60,369 bases of DNA from positions 1 through 60,369 of the forward strand of contig NZ_JAGSXH010000026.1 in the NCBI RefSeq assembly GCF_018283645.1. Reading direction: 5' to 3'. The position numbers and the translations under genes are program-made. Under the pieces are notes generated by a model. It worked only from the letters and a program-made list of their open reading frames with translations. It did not search any database and had not been told where the DNA came from. The stretch is from Actinocrinis puniceicyclus (GTDB taxonomy: Bacteria > Actinomycetota > Actinomycetes > Streptomycetales > Catenulisporaceae). This document shows, piece by piece, positions 52,674 to 60,369 of this stretch (positions are counted from its first letter, which is position 1; each line of letters opens with the position of its first letter).

Positions 52674-54362
52674 TCACCGCGCCGCGGCACCCCAGATGGT
52701 CGCGGCCGCGGTGACGCCGGAGCCGTCCGCCGGGACGGACTCGATGCGCACGACGGCGACCTGCCGGTAGGCCGTCAGCACGCAGACCACATCGCCCGCG
52801 GTGACGTGCACCTGCCAGGTTCCGCTTGTTCGCGCGAGATCCCGGCACTGCACGCCGTCCGGTGCGCCGGGCGCGGTCCACAGCGCGAGGTTGCGAACCC
52901 GCGGGCCGTTGCTGGAGACCTGCGCCGGCACCGCGGGCGCGGCCAACCGGATGTCCCCGTGCACCTGCCCCTGCGCCGCGACGGGCTGCTTGGGGTCGAA
53001 CCACAGGCCCGCGGCGGTGAACCGGATCTGCCCCGACCAGATCACCGCGGTCGGCGCGGGGGGCGGCGGGCCGCCCGGTGCGTCCGGCGGCGCTCCGTCG
53101 CCCGGTGCCGCGCCGAGCGGCGGGGGAGTGCCGTCCGGAGGCAGCGCGCCCTGCGTGTCAGTAGCCTGACCAGCCGCGGGCCGGCCGGCGGGGTCCCGCG
53201 TCGCCGTGGACGACGATCCGGCGGCGCCGACGGCCGTGGCGCCGCCCGGCGCCAGCGTGATGACCATGCCCGCCGTCGCTGCGGCGGCGGCGAGCGCGGC
53301 GGTCAGGACCACGGCCGTGCGCGGCGTGGGACGACGCGCCAGCGCCGCGACCGCGCGCGATCGCGACGATCGCGACGCCGAGTTCTGCGATACGCGATCG
53401 CCTCCGCCCCGGCGGTCGGTGTCGGTGCCCCGGCCGCCTTCGTCACGGCCGGTCGGCACCAGGCGCTTCAGCGCGTCCTGGTACGACCCGATCGCGAAGA
53501 CGACGGGCTCCGGCAGCCAATCCGCGGCGCCGCGCGGCGGCTCGTCGGGTGTGCAGGTTTCCAGGATCTCCGCGATCGTGGGCCGCTCGTGCGGGTTCTT
53601 CGCCAGGCAGGACTCGATCAGGGAGCGTATCTGCCGCGGGCAGCCGGCCAGGTCGGGCCGCTCGTTGACGATGCGGTATACGACCCCGTACTTCGGCCCC
53701 TCGCCGAACGCGGCGCGGCCGGTCGCCGCGTAGTGTGCGAGCGCGCCGAGGGAGAAGACGTCCCCGGGGGCGGCCGGCGGCTCGCCGAGGACCTGCTCGG
53801 GCGCCACGTACTGCGGGGAGCCGACCATCATCCCGGTCAGCGTCAACGGCGTGGCGTCGGCCGCGCGCGCGATACCGAAGTCGATCACGCGCAGTCCGTC
53901 CGCGCCGAGCACGACGTTCGCGGGCTTGAGATCCCGGTGCACGATCCCGGCCCCGTGTATCGTCGCGAGAGACGCGGCGATCGCGGACATCAGCACGATG
54001 ACAGCGGACACGGGCAGCGGCCCGTACAGCGAGACCGCGTCGTCGAGCGTCGGTCCCGCGACGTACTCGGTGGCCAGCCACGGCGTCTCGGCATCCGGGT
54101 CGGCGTCCAGCAGTGGCGCGATTCCCGGCCCGGCCACCTGCCGGGCGGCCCGCACCTCATGCCCGAACCGGGATCTGAAGGTGCGATCGTCGGCGAACTC
54201 GCGACGCAGAACCTTGACGGCGACGGGCTGCCCGGACGCGCCGAAGGAGAGGAAGACCTCTCCCATGCCGCCCGCACCGAGCCGGGCGCGCAGCCGGTAG
54301 CCGCCGACCTGCACGGGATCCTGATCGCGCATGGGATCGAACATCCCGGGGGGAGCGTGCAC
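52674..54362 (-). CDS. Transmembrane Ser/Thr kinase with extracellular C-terminal domain
   Basis: 562-aa Pkn-type kinase. Kinase domain about 20-285 with GAGGMGEVFLSFG, PVAVKVLR, HRDLKPANVVL, DFGIARA and APEQ. A basic juxtamembrane segment precedes one membrane helix (about 349-372), a Pro-rich linker (about 381-437) and an extracellular domain of about 120 residues (IRFTAAGLWFDPKQPV to the end) with two cysteines. That domain is not PASTA and I do not recognise it; it is the likely sensor. GTG start follows GAGGTGA. Together with the kinase at 49609 it flanks the GH16 gene. Confidence 0.9.
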   Translation of the reverse strand: MHAPPGMFDPMRDQDPVQVGGYRLRARLGAGGMGEVFLSFGASGQPVAVKVLRREFADDRTFRSRFGHEVRAARQVAGPGIAPLLDADPDAETPWLATEYVAGPTLDDAVSLYGPLPVSAVIVLMSAIAASLATIHGAGIVHRDLKPANVVLGADGLRVIDFGIARAADATPLTLTGMMVGSPQYVAPEQVLGEPPAAPGDVFSLGALAHYAATGRAAFGEGPKYGVVYRIVNERPDLAGCPRQIRSLIESCLAKNPHERPTIAEILETCTPDEPPRGAADWLPEPVVFAIGSYQDALKRLVPTGRDEGGRGTDTDRRGGGDRVSQNSASRSSRSRAVAALARRPTPRTAVVLTAALAAAAATAGMVITLAPGGATAVGAAGSSSTATRDPAGRPAAGQATDTQGALPPDGTPPPLGAAPGDGAPPDAPGGPPPPAPTAVIWSGQIRFTAAGLWFDPKQPVAAQGQVHGDIRLAAPAVPAQVSSNGPRVRNLALWTAPGAPDGVQCRDLARTSGTWQVHVTAGDVVCVLTAYRQVAVVRIESVPADGSGVTAAATIWGAAAR

Positions 54363-54498
54363 GACTCACCTCACGGACCGGGGCGGCTGCGGAGCCGGGC
54401 CTCGACTATAGCAACCGGCGTGGTACGTCGGTGTGCGTTGCCTGCGAGAGAGCGCGTCGCCGGGGCGGTGTCCCTGCCCCTCGGGGCGGCGGAGGATG

Positions 54499-54906
54499 TC
54501 AACTCACGATCCGGCCCGTGGCCGTGTTGAGCGCAGTGTCCTCCTCGTCGGTCAGCAACCGCGAGCGTGTCAGGAAACGTACTCCGGACGGCGCTTCGAG
54601 CGAGAAGCCGCTGCCGCGCCCCGGCACCACGTCCACGGTCAGATGCGTGTGCCGCCACAGCTCGAACTGCGCCGCCGACATCCAGAAGCCGATCGGCTCC
54701 GGCACGCCCTCGACCCGCAGTTCGGCCAGCAGCGCGTCCGAGGCGCCGGTGCGGAACTCGCCGAGCGGAAAACACATCGGGGAACTGCCGTCGCAGCAGC
54801 CCCCTGACTGGTGGAACATCAGCGGCCCGTGGGCCGCGCGCAGGTCCCGCAGGACCCGCGCAGCGGCCTCGGTGACGTCCACCCGCGCGTATGCGGGCTC
54901 GCCCAT
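54499..54906 (-). CDS. DUF779 family protein
   Basis: 135-aa protein with the DUF779 hallmark MFHQSGGCCDGSSPMCFP, a Cys-rich segment, and a later FWMSAAQFELWRHTHLTVDV. DUF779 genes are regularly found beside aldehyde dehydrogenases, as here (24 bp after the ALDH stop, same strand). Function is unknown; the Cys cluster suggests metal or redox chemistry. Confidence 0.9.
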   Translation of the reverse strand: MGEPAYARVDVTEAAARVLRDLRAAHGPLMFHQSGGCCDGSSPMCFPLGEFRTGASDALLAELRVEGVPEPIGFWMSAAQFELWRHTHLTVDVVPGRGSGFSLEAPSGVRFLTRSRLLTDEEDTALNTATGRIVS

Positions 54907-54930
54907 GGACTCTCGCGCCTCCGCCCGGGT

Positions 54931-56454
<1,524 letters not shown>

Positions 56455-56517
56455 CGCACTGCCTTCCGCACAGGCTTCGCCGCCCACTCCTTCGTGGGCG
56501 GACACGGTAACGGCACG

Positions 56518-57891
56518 CTAGAACCGGCGACGTTGCAACCACGTTGCACGCGGCGGGTCCTGCCGTACGGGCACACCCGGCGCCGGTAGACCGTACTCGT
56601 GGCGCAGTTCGGCCACGCGCACGGCTGCCAGCGCCCGGCGAGGCGAGGAGTCGGGCAGCGCGGCAAGCAGCGCCTCCCACGCCTGTAGGTCGTCCTCGCC
56701 CCAAGGCGTCCTGGTCCAGGCGTCCAGCGGTCCAGCTTCCCGCTGCGCCAGCAACGCGGCGCGTAACTGCGCCTCCAGCCGGTCCCGCAGCCGGGCAACC
56801 CCGGGAGCGTCGGACTCCGGCAGCAGCGGACCGCGATAGGCACGCACCGCCTCGGCCACCGCTGCGCGGTCGAGCGCTCGCGCCACGTCGAGGTAGTCGG
56901 CCTCGACGGGCATCCGCAGGCGGTAAGGCCGCGAGTCCAGCAGTTCCGGACCCAGCAGATGCCGCAGCCGCGAAAGTTCGGCGCGCAGCGTAACCGGGTT
57001 GACTGTGCGTTCTCCGTAGAGCTCAAGGCTGAGCCGGTCGCCCGTCAGGCCCTCGCGAGCCGACAGGTCGCCCCGCCCGGCCAGCAGCACGACGATCTCG
57101 CTGTGTCGTCGTCCGAGCCGAAGCGAGCACCGTCCGGCGTCGAGCAGCGCCTCGTCACGGCCCAAGGCGCGCAGGAAGGCTCGCCTGCCCTCGGTGCGGC
57201 CTGCGCCGGGGTTCGCCCGCGCGGACTGCGGCGGCAGCAGCCCGGCCAGGTGCGCTTCCGCCGCGCGCGCCGTGGCCCGCACCAGCGCCAGGCTCTGCGG
57301 GCTGGCCAGGTGGTCGCCGCCGGTGATGTCGACCGCGCCGAGCAGGATCCCCGTGCGCGGGTCGTGGATCGGGGCGGCCGCGCAGGTCCACCGCTGCACC
57401 AGGCTGCTGTAGTGTTCGGCCGCGAAGATCTGAACCGCGTGGTCGACGGCGGTGGCCACGCCGGGGGCGTTCGTGCCCGCGTGTGCCTCGTCCCAGCTCG
57501 CGCCGGGTACGAAGTTCATCGTCTCGGCCTTGCGCAGCACCCCGCAGTGGCCCTCGACCCACAGCAGCCGGCCCTCGGCGTCGCACACGGCGAGCACGTG
57601 TTCGCCGTCGTCGGCAACTGCTCCCAGCAGGTCGCGCAGCACCGGCATCACCGCGGCCAGCGGGTGGGCGCGGCGATACTCCTCCAGTTCCGCGTCGGCC
57701 AGATCGACCGGCGCGAGTACGTCGGGCGAAACGAGCGCCCCGGCCGAGCGGCGCCAGGAGTCGGCGACCACCGGCCGCACCGGCCCCGGGATCGGCCCGC
57801 CGGTGACGAACGCCTCGTGCGCCCGGCGCAGTTGGCCGGCCCGCCGCCGCGGGTCGGCACCGATCTCCAGAGCCAGCCAGGGGTTGCCCAC
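56518..57891 (-). CDS. GAF-domain transcriptional regulator
   Basis: 457-aa regulator resembling the N-terminal half of AcoR-type activators. A conserved opening (RAGQLRRAHEAFVTG, VADSWRRS) and a GAF domain (about 85-220, with VPGASWDEAHAGTNAPG) are followed by a C-terminal part starting with a winged-helix pattern (LYGERTVNPVTLRAELSRLR) in place of the sigma-54 AAA+ domain and Fis helix. It probably senses an aldehyde or alcohol and controls the ALDH operon directly downstream. GTG at 57891 lies at good spacing from GGAGG; a GTG at 57897 is too close to it. Confidence 0.85.
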   Translation of the reverse strand: MGNPWLALEIGADPRRRAGQLRRAHEAFVTGGPIPGPVRPVVADSWRRSAGALVSPDVLAPVDLADAELEEYRRAHPLAAVMPVLRDLLGAVADDGEHVLAVCDAEGRLLWVEGHCGVLRKAETMNFVPGASWDEAHAGTNAPGVATAVDHAVQIFAAEHYSSLVQRWTCAAAPIHDPRTGILLGAVDITGGDHLASPQSLALVRATARAAEAHLAGLLPPQSARANPGAGRTEGRRAFLRALGRDEALLDAGRCSLRLGRRHSEIVVLLAGRGDLSAREGLTGDRLSLELYGERTVNPVTLRAELSRLRHLLGPELLDSRPYRLRMPVEADYLDVARALDRAAVAEAVRAYRGPLLPESDAPGVARLRDRLEAQLRAALLAQREAGPLDAWTRTPWGEDDLQAWEALLAALPDSSPRRALAAVRVAELRHEYGLPAPGVPVRQDPPRATWLQRRRF

Positions 57892-58017
57892 GAGCACACC
57901 TCCACGTCCCCGTCATCGTCACCTATCCCGGGGCGTTCAGCAACGCAGTGGCATGCTTGCCGCAATCACGAGTGTTCTGGTCAGCTCGAGCGGCGGTGCC
58001 CACTCGGTGCACTCTTG

Positions 58018-58449
58018 TCAGAACCGCTCGACGAAACGGCGCTGCCAGGGCGTCTCGACGGCGCGCCTCGCGTAGTGCCCGCGTACGTACGCGACAGCGT
58101 CGCGCGGCGCGAGACCGTCGAGAACGGCCAGGCAGGACAGCGCCGTGCCGGTGCGGCCGACGCCGCCGCCGCAGGCGATCTCGACGCGTTCGCCCGCCAC
58201 GGCAGCCCGTTCCCAGGCTTCGCGCAGCGCCGCGCTCGCCCGCTGCGGGTCGCGCGGCAGCCAGAAGTCGGGCCAGCGCAGCCACCGCGCCTCCCACGCG
58301 ACGGCCGGCGGTTCACGGCCGAGCAGGTACAGCCCGAATGTCGGCTGCGGACCTTCCGGCAGCGGTCGGCGCAGGCCACGACCGCGCACCATCCGCCCTG
58401 ACGGCAAGGTCAGCATGCCTGGTGCGGCGGGTGCCCACGCGGCGATCAC
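58018..58449 (-). CDS. Dual-specificity/tyrosine-type protein phosphatase
   Basis: 143-aa protein with the phosphatase loop ACGGGVGRTGTALSCL (Cys93 to Arg99, the CX5R signature followed by T). A conserved opening with GRGLRRPLPEGPQPTFGLYL is shared by actinomycete homologues of the family. It could remove phosphate from Tyr or Ser/Thr of proteins; in this window two membrane kinases occur 4-8 kb away, but a functional link is speculative. GTG start, monocistronic, divergent from the ECF sigma gene. Confidence 0.82.
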   Translation of the reverse strand: MIAAWAPAAPGMLTLPSGRMVRGRGLRRPLPEGPQPTFGLYLLGREPPAVAWEARWLRWPDFWLPRDPQRASAALREAWERAAVAGERVEIACGGGVGRTGTALSCLAVLDGLAPRDAVAYVRGHYARRAVETPWQRRFVERF

Positions 58450-58588
58450 CCATGGAGCCTATTGCGCGCGGGACCGCATTGCGTCGGCGCGTTGCAAGGT
58501 GCCGACACCGGCCGACACCGTCAAGAGGCCGAAGCCGTCGCCGGGGAGAGTCGCGCGCTTGTCGGTGGTCCTGCCTAAGCTCGGCCAT

Positions 58589-59611
58589 ATGTCGAAAAGT
58601 ACCGTTGCGTCCGCCGGTCCTGCGGCTTCCGACCGCGGCGCGTTCGAACCGGAGCAGCTCGAACCGGAGCAGCTCGAACTGCACCGCCGCGAGCTGACCG
58701 GGTACTGCTACCGCATGCTGGGCTCGTTCGCCGAGGCGGAAGACGCGGTGCAGGAGACCATGATCCGCGCGTGGAAGGCGAGGGACGGATTCGAGGGCCG
58801 CTCGTCCGTGCGCACCTGGCTGCACCGGGTCGCCACCAACGTGTGCATCGACATGCTGCGCGGGAGCAAGCGGCGCGCGCTGCCCATGGGTCTGGTGCCG
58901 TCGACCACGACCGCGCAGGTGACGGACATGGGTCCGCAGCTGGGCGAAAGCACGTGGGTGCTGCCTGCCCCGGACGCGCGCGTGCTGTCCGATCACGCCG
59001 ATCCGGCCCAGCTCATCGCGCAGCGCGACACCGTGCGCCTCGCCTTCCTCGCCGCGCTGCAACACCTGCCGCCACGCCAGCGCGCCGTGCTCCTGCTGCG
59101 TGAGGTGCTGGACTGGTCCGCGGCGGAGGTCGCACAGCTGCTCGGCGGCAGCGTCGCGTCGGTCAACAGCGCGTTGCAGCGCGCCAGGGCCACGCTCGCG
59201 GCGCGGGAACCGGAAGCGAGCCGGAGCGCGGCAGACGATGGGTCGCACGGCGAGTTGCTCGCCGAGTACATGGACGCCTTCGAGCGTTACGACGTGCAGC
59301 GGCTGACCGCGTTGCTGCACGAGGACGCCGTGCAGGCGATGCCGCCTTACCCGTTGTGGTTGCGCGGCGCGGCGGAGATCGGCCGCTGGATGCTCGGACC
59401 GGGCGCGGAGTGCCGCGGCTCGCGAATGCTGCCCGCGGGCGCCGCGAACGCAGCGGCGGCGTTCGGGCAGTACCGTGCCGACGGCCGCGGCGGGCACCAG
59501 CCGTTCGCACTGCACGTCGTGCGCGCCGAGGGCGACCGGATCGCGGAGATCCACAGTTACCTCATGCCCGAACTGCTCTTTCCACTGTTCGGGTTGCCGG
59601 CCGTCCCGTAG
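58589..59611 (+). CDS. ECF sigma factor with SnoaL-like C-terminal domain
   Basis: 340-aa sigma factor. Region 2 (LTGYCYRMLGSFAEAEDAVQ, FEGRSSVRTWLHRVATNVCI) and region 4 (LPPRQRAVLLLREVLDWSAA) are canonical, and the C-terminal about 125 residues form a SnoaL_2-like domain (AEYMDAFERYDVQRLTALLH), as in the SigG/SigX5-type group in which this domain replaces an anti-sigma factor. A 15-bp tandem duplication (58646-58675) gives the repeat EPEQLEPEQLE at the N-terminus. The ATG at 58589 was preferred because family similarity starts there. Regulon unknown. Confidence 0.9.
   Translation: MSKSTVASAGPAASDRGAFEPEQLEPEQLELHRRELTGYCYRMLGSFAEAEDAVQETMIRAWKARDGFEGRSSVRTWLHRVATNVCIDMLRGSKRRALPMGLVPSTTTAQVTDMGPQLGESTWVLPAPDARVLSDHADPAQLIAQRDTVRLAFLAALQHLPPRQRAVLLLREVLDWSAAEVAQLLGGSVASVNSALQRARATLAAREPEASRSAADDGSHGELLAEYMDAFERYDVQRLTALLHEDAVQAMPPYPLWLRGAAEIGRWMLGPGAECRGSRMLPAGAANAAAAFGQYRADGRGGHQPFALHVVRAEGDRIAEIHSYLMPELLFPLFGLPAVP
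58646..58675. repeat. 15-bp in-frame duplication in sigma gene
   Basis: Two identical copies of GAACCGGAGCAGCTC encode the doubled EPEQL at the N-terminus of the sigma factor. Confidence 0.9.
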
Positions 59612-59747
59612 CGCGGACGGGCACTCGAGTTTCGGTCTTGTCGAGGTTCTCGGGGCTGGGTTCGCTGACTGACGATCACGGCAGCGGGGCGTCGAGAGGT
59701 TGGATGGAGTGCGGTCCGTCGGGGTGCGCTGACAGTCGGCCGAGGCA

Positions 59748-60042
59748 CTAGTTCGACTGGGCGCGGATGGCGCGGGCTCGGGCGCGCAAGCCGGCGGCTT
59801 GCGCGCGCATGCCCCGCTGCAGCGCGAGCCCGTAGTTCGCCATCGCCATCGGGCGGCCCGCGCGGGCGGCGCGCTCGATGAGCGCCAGGGACGGCGACGT
59901 GGGCGCTCCATCCGGCCCCAGCTCCAACGTCGGCGCCGGTGGCCAGGGCTTCGCGCAGACAGCGGTCGACTCGGATGCGCTCCACACTGATCCCGCGCGA
60001 CGTCAGGTGGCCCTTGATGGCACCCGCGAACCCCGTCGTCAT
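59748..60042 (-). pseudogene. Frameshifted remnant of a small gene
   Basis: The minus strand starts well at an ATG (60042) with MTTGFAGAIKGHLTSRGISV and continues to about 59935 as plausible protein, after which this frame becomes Arg/Pro-rich nonsense. The neighbouring frame from about 59935 onward reads well (SPSLALIERAARAGRPMAMA) to a TAG at 59748. The two halves look like one protein of about 95 aa broken by a one-base indel. The second half resembles the repeat-like tails of small actinomycete proteins. It may be a true pseudogene or a sequencing error near the contig end. Confidence 0.4.
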
Positions 60043-60078
60043 TGGGCTGGTCCGCAGTCGCCGTCTTGCGTGCGGCTC

Positions 60079-60114
60079 GTGCAGCTCGTGCAGCTCGTGC
60101 AGCTCGTGCAGCTC
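60079..60114. repeat. Four copies of a 9-bp unit (GTGCAGCTC)
   Basis: A perfect array with a degenerate copy on the left (60070-60078), upstream of the DUF899 gene and of the start of the frameshifted remnant. Confidence 0.9.
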
Positions 60115-60200
60115 GTGCGGGGCGAGCGATGAGTTTCGCCGTGCTGCCTCGTCCAAGCCGGTGAGTGCGAATCGGTCGCACGGAAAGCAGGGGATCGCAG

Positions 60201-60369
60201 ATGGGCCTTCCACAGGTTGTCTCGCGTGAGCAGTGGGTCGAGGCCCGCAGGCAGCTGCTGCTGCGGGAGAAGGAGCTGACTCGGGCGCGCGACGCGCTCA
60301 ACGCCGACCGCCGCCGGTTGCCGATGGTCCGCATCGACAAGCCGTACGTCTTCGAGGCTGTCTCTTATA
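60201..60369 (+). CDS. DUF899 family protein, N-terminal part only
   Basis: The ATG at 60201 follows CAGGGG. The visible 52 codons begin MGLPQVVSREQWVEARRQLL and include ADRRRLPMVRIDKPYVFEA, the conserved start of DUF899 (thioredoxin-like) proteins, usually about 220-240 aa. The gene is cut by the window end, and the last 12 bases are probably adapter, so genuine coding sequence stops near 60357. Function of the family is unknown. Confidence 0.8.
   Translation, partial: MGLPQVVSREQWVEARRQLLLREKELTRARDALNADRRRLPMVRIDKPYVFEAVSY
60358..60369. other. Probable Nextera adapter remnant at window end
   Basis: CTGTCTCTTATA is identical to the first 12 bases of the Tn5 mosaic-end adapter read-through used in Nextera libraries. 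It interrupts the DUF899 reading at the extreme end, where such contamination is expected. Confidence 0.75.

Larger units (their letters stand above)
59612..60200. other. 589-bp stretch without an intact gene
   Basis: Between the sigma factor and the DUF899 gene. It contains a frameshifted minus-strand gene remnant (59748-60042) and a 9-bp tandem repeat (60079-60114). No strong terminator for the sigma gene is visible. Confidence 0.5.

Overview
The window is about 60 kb of very GC-rich DNA with GC-ending codons, many GTG/TTG starts, purine-rich ribosome binding sites and 4-base start/stop overlaps. It carries secreted plant-polysaccharide hydrolases with Pro/Ser linkers, membrane Ser/Thr kinases, ECF sigma factors, LacI and GAF regulators and GlgX/TreY/TreZ. 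This fits a mycelial, cellulolytic, soil-type actinomycete (Streptomyces/Catenulispora-like); the exact taxon is inferred from gene content only. I see no rRNA, tRNA, CRISPR array, insertion sequence or integrase. The last 12 bases match the Illumina Nextera mosaic end, so the right edge is probably an assembly end carrying adapter sequence.

Region 1 (31-12035) is a beta-glucoside/cello-oligosaccharide uptake locus. A GH3 beta-glucosidase is divergent from a LacI-family regulator. After it come a family-5 (Opp/Dpp-type) binding lipoprotein, an OppF-like ATPase, two permeases, an OppD-like ATPase and a GH1 beta-glucosidase. Two operator-like palindromes with the GAGCGCTC core of the known CebR/CelR box lie in the divergent promoter region. 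The proposed logic is import of oligosaccharides by a peptide-type transporter with its own ATPases, followed by cytoplasmic hydrolysis.

Region 2 (12215-22713) holds an APH-like phosphotransferase, a self-inhibited Fic protein with a perfect inverted repeat just upstream, and a signalling pair: a soluble multi-HAMP hybrid histidine kinase followed by an ANTAR-GAF-PAS-PP2C phosphatase. A predicted Tat lipoprotein of unknown function lies upstream.

Region 3 (23089-34581) contains a secreted BNR-repeat (sialidase-fold) protein, a GT4 glycosyltransferase, a LysR regulator divergent from an aldo/keto reductase, an MFS exporter overlapping a Gfo/Idh/MocA oxidoreductase, an ECF42-type sigma factor with its YCII partner, a small secreted protein, an SRPBCC protein and a Nudix hydrolase.

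Region 4 (34594-41385) is the minus-strand operon STAS - glgX - treY - treZ, probably continuing into the Nudix gene. It would convert glycogen-type glucan to trehalose.

Region 5 (41668-54362) is an extracellular polysaccharide-degradation island: GH9-CBM3-Fn3-Fn3-CBM2 endoglucanase, GH6 cellulase, CE3-like SGNH esterase with CBM2, and GH16 beta-glucanase with CBM6. Two transmembrane Ser/Thr kinases sit among them. Palindromes upstream of GH9, GH6 and GH16 look like regulator sites.

Region 6 (54499-60369) contains an aldehyde dehydrogenase operon (GAF regulator - ALDH - DUF779), a dual-specificity-type phosphatase, an ECF sigma factor with a SnoaL-like C-terminus, a frameshifted gene remnant, and the start of a DUF899 gene cut by the window end.
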